From IMG/VR virus record IMGVR_UViG_3300009376_000083, positions 1 through 23,983 of that record: a stretch of DNA of 23,983 bases; one strand, 5' to 3'. This DNA comes from a virus. The position numbers were made by a program, and so were the translations under genes. Shown piece after piece: positions 23,938-23,983 of this stretch (position 1 is its first letter; each line of letters opens with the position of its first letter). Under the pieces are notes generated by a model, which was not told the DNA's origin, ran no database searches, and worked only from the letters and a program-made list of their open reading frames with translations.

Positions 23938-23983
23938 ATCCTGGATTTTGAAGGGTTGTGTGGGTGTGGGGGGTGTGAGCTTT

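Larger units (their letters stand above)
23566..23983. other. Non-coding, base-skewed region before the gene cluster
   Basis: No convincing gene on either strand; the two open frames here have low-complexity compositions (Pro/Arg/Lys/Thr or Val/Leu/Trp runs). The plus strand is C/A-rich at about 23775-23830 and G/T-rich at about 23950-23983, so the two parts could partly pair. I see two inverted repeats near 23651-23684, a palindrome ACACGTGT at 23831-23838, and an imperfect direct repeat near 23891-23937. No clear promoter was found. It may be a control region or a segment near an origin or terminus. Confidence 0.55.

Noticed and set aside
1-23983. tRNA genes, CRISPR arrays, insertion sequences or an integrase
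   Set aside because: I looked for cloverleaf-like segments, regularly spaced repeats, terminal inverted repeats with transposase genes, and integrase motifs, and saw none. A by-eye search could miss a divergent tRNA.

Overview
This window looks like one half of the late (structural) region of a tailed double-stranded DNA bacteriophage, most likely a podovirus-like phage. Every gene I accept lies on the minus strand, so the region reads from position 23983 down to 1. Genes are packed almost without gaps, and many start and stop codons overlap. A host cannot be proven. The capsid protein (N4-gp56 family, closest in my memory to actinophage versions), the portal type and an actinobacterial or archaeal style single-cluster ferredoxin make an aquatic actinobacterial host plausible. 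This is inference, with no database search behind it.

Layout in transcription order. (1) 23983-23566: about 420 bases with no convincing gene, strongly base-skewed, holding two inverted repeats and an imperfect direct repeat; probably a control region. (2) 23565-21796: an accessory cluster of small genes. It encodes a 41-aa protein, a small cytosine DNA methyltransferase-like protein, a single-span membrane protein, a 60-aa unknown, a 27-aa protein that is one third cysteine, a ferredoxin and a 90-aa acidic protein with 13 cysteines. (3) 21786-18083: terminase large subunit (with an HTH-like N-terminus) and portal. (4) 18083-3903: a small Pro/Gln-rich protein, a giant 3106-aa protein, then 444-, 607- and 434-aa proteins; the 607-aa protein begins with a lytic transglycosylase domain. 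I read these as probable internal or ejected virion proteins. (5) 3902-3787: a gap with a sigma70-like promoter and a hairpin at the predicted transcript start. (6) 3786-2321: scaffold and major capsid protein, followed by a very strong GC-rich hairpin. (7) 2239-1: a 32-aa basic protein, a 145-aa conserved virion protein and three fibre or tip-like proteins, the last cut by the window edge.

The structural genes form a coherent packaging and head programme: the terminase packs DNA through the portal, the scaffold and capsid protein build the shell, the giant protein and its neighbours may be packed inside, the transglycosylase may open the cell wall during entry, and the fibre-like proteins may bind the host. 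I see no tape-measure, tail-tube or connector gene here; they may lie outside the window.

The most unusual part is the stretch 22393-21796, where a ferredoxin is sandwiched between two cysteine-rich proteins with start-stop overlaps on both sides. This suggests a co-translated metal or redox cassette that I cannot match to a described phage system. The 27-aa member is shorter than usual gene-calling limits.
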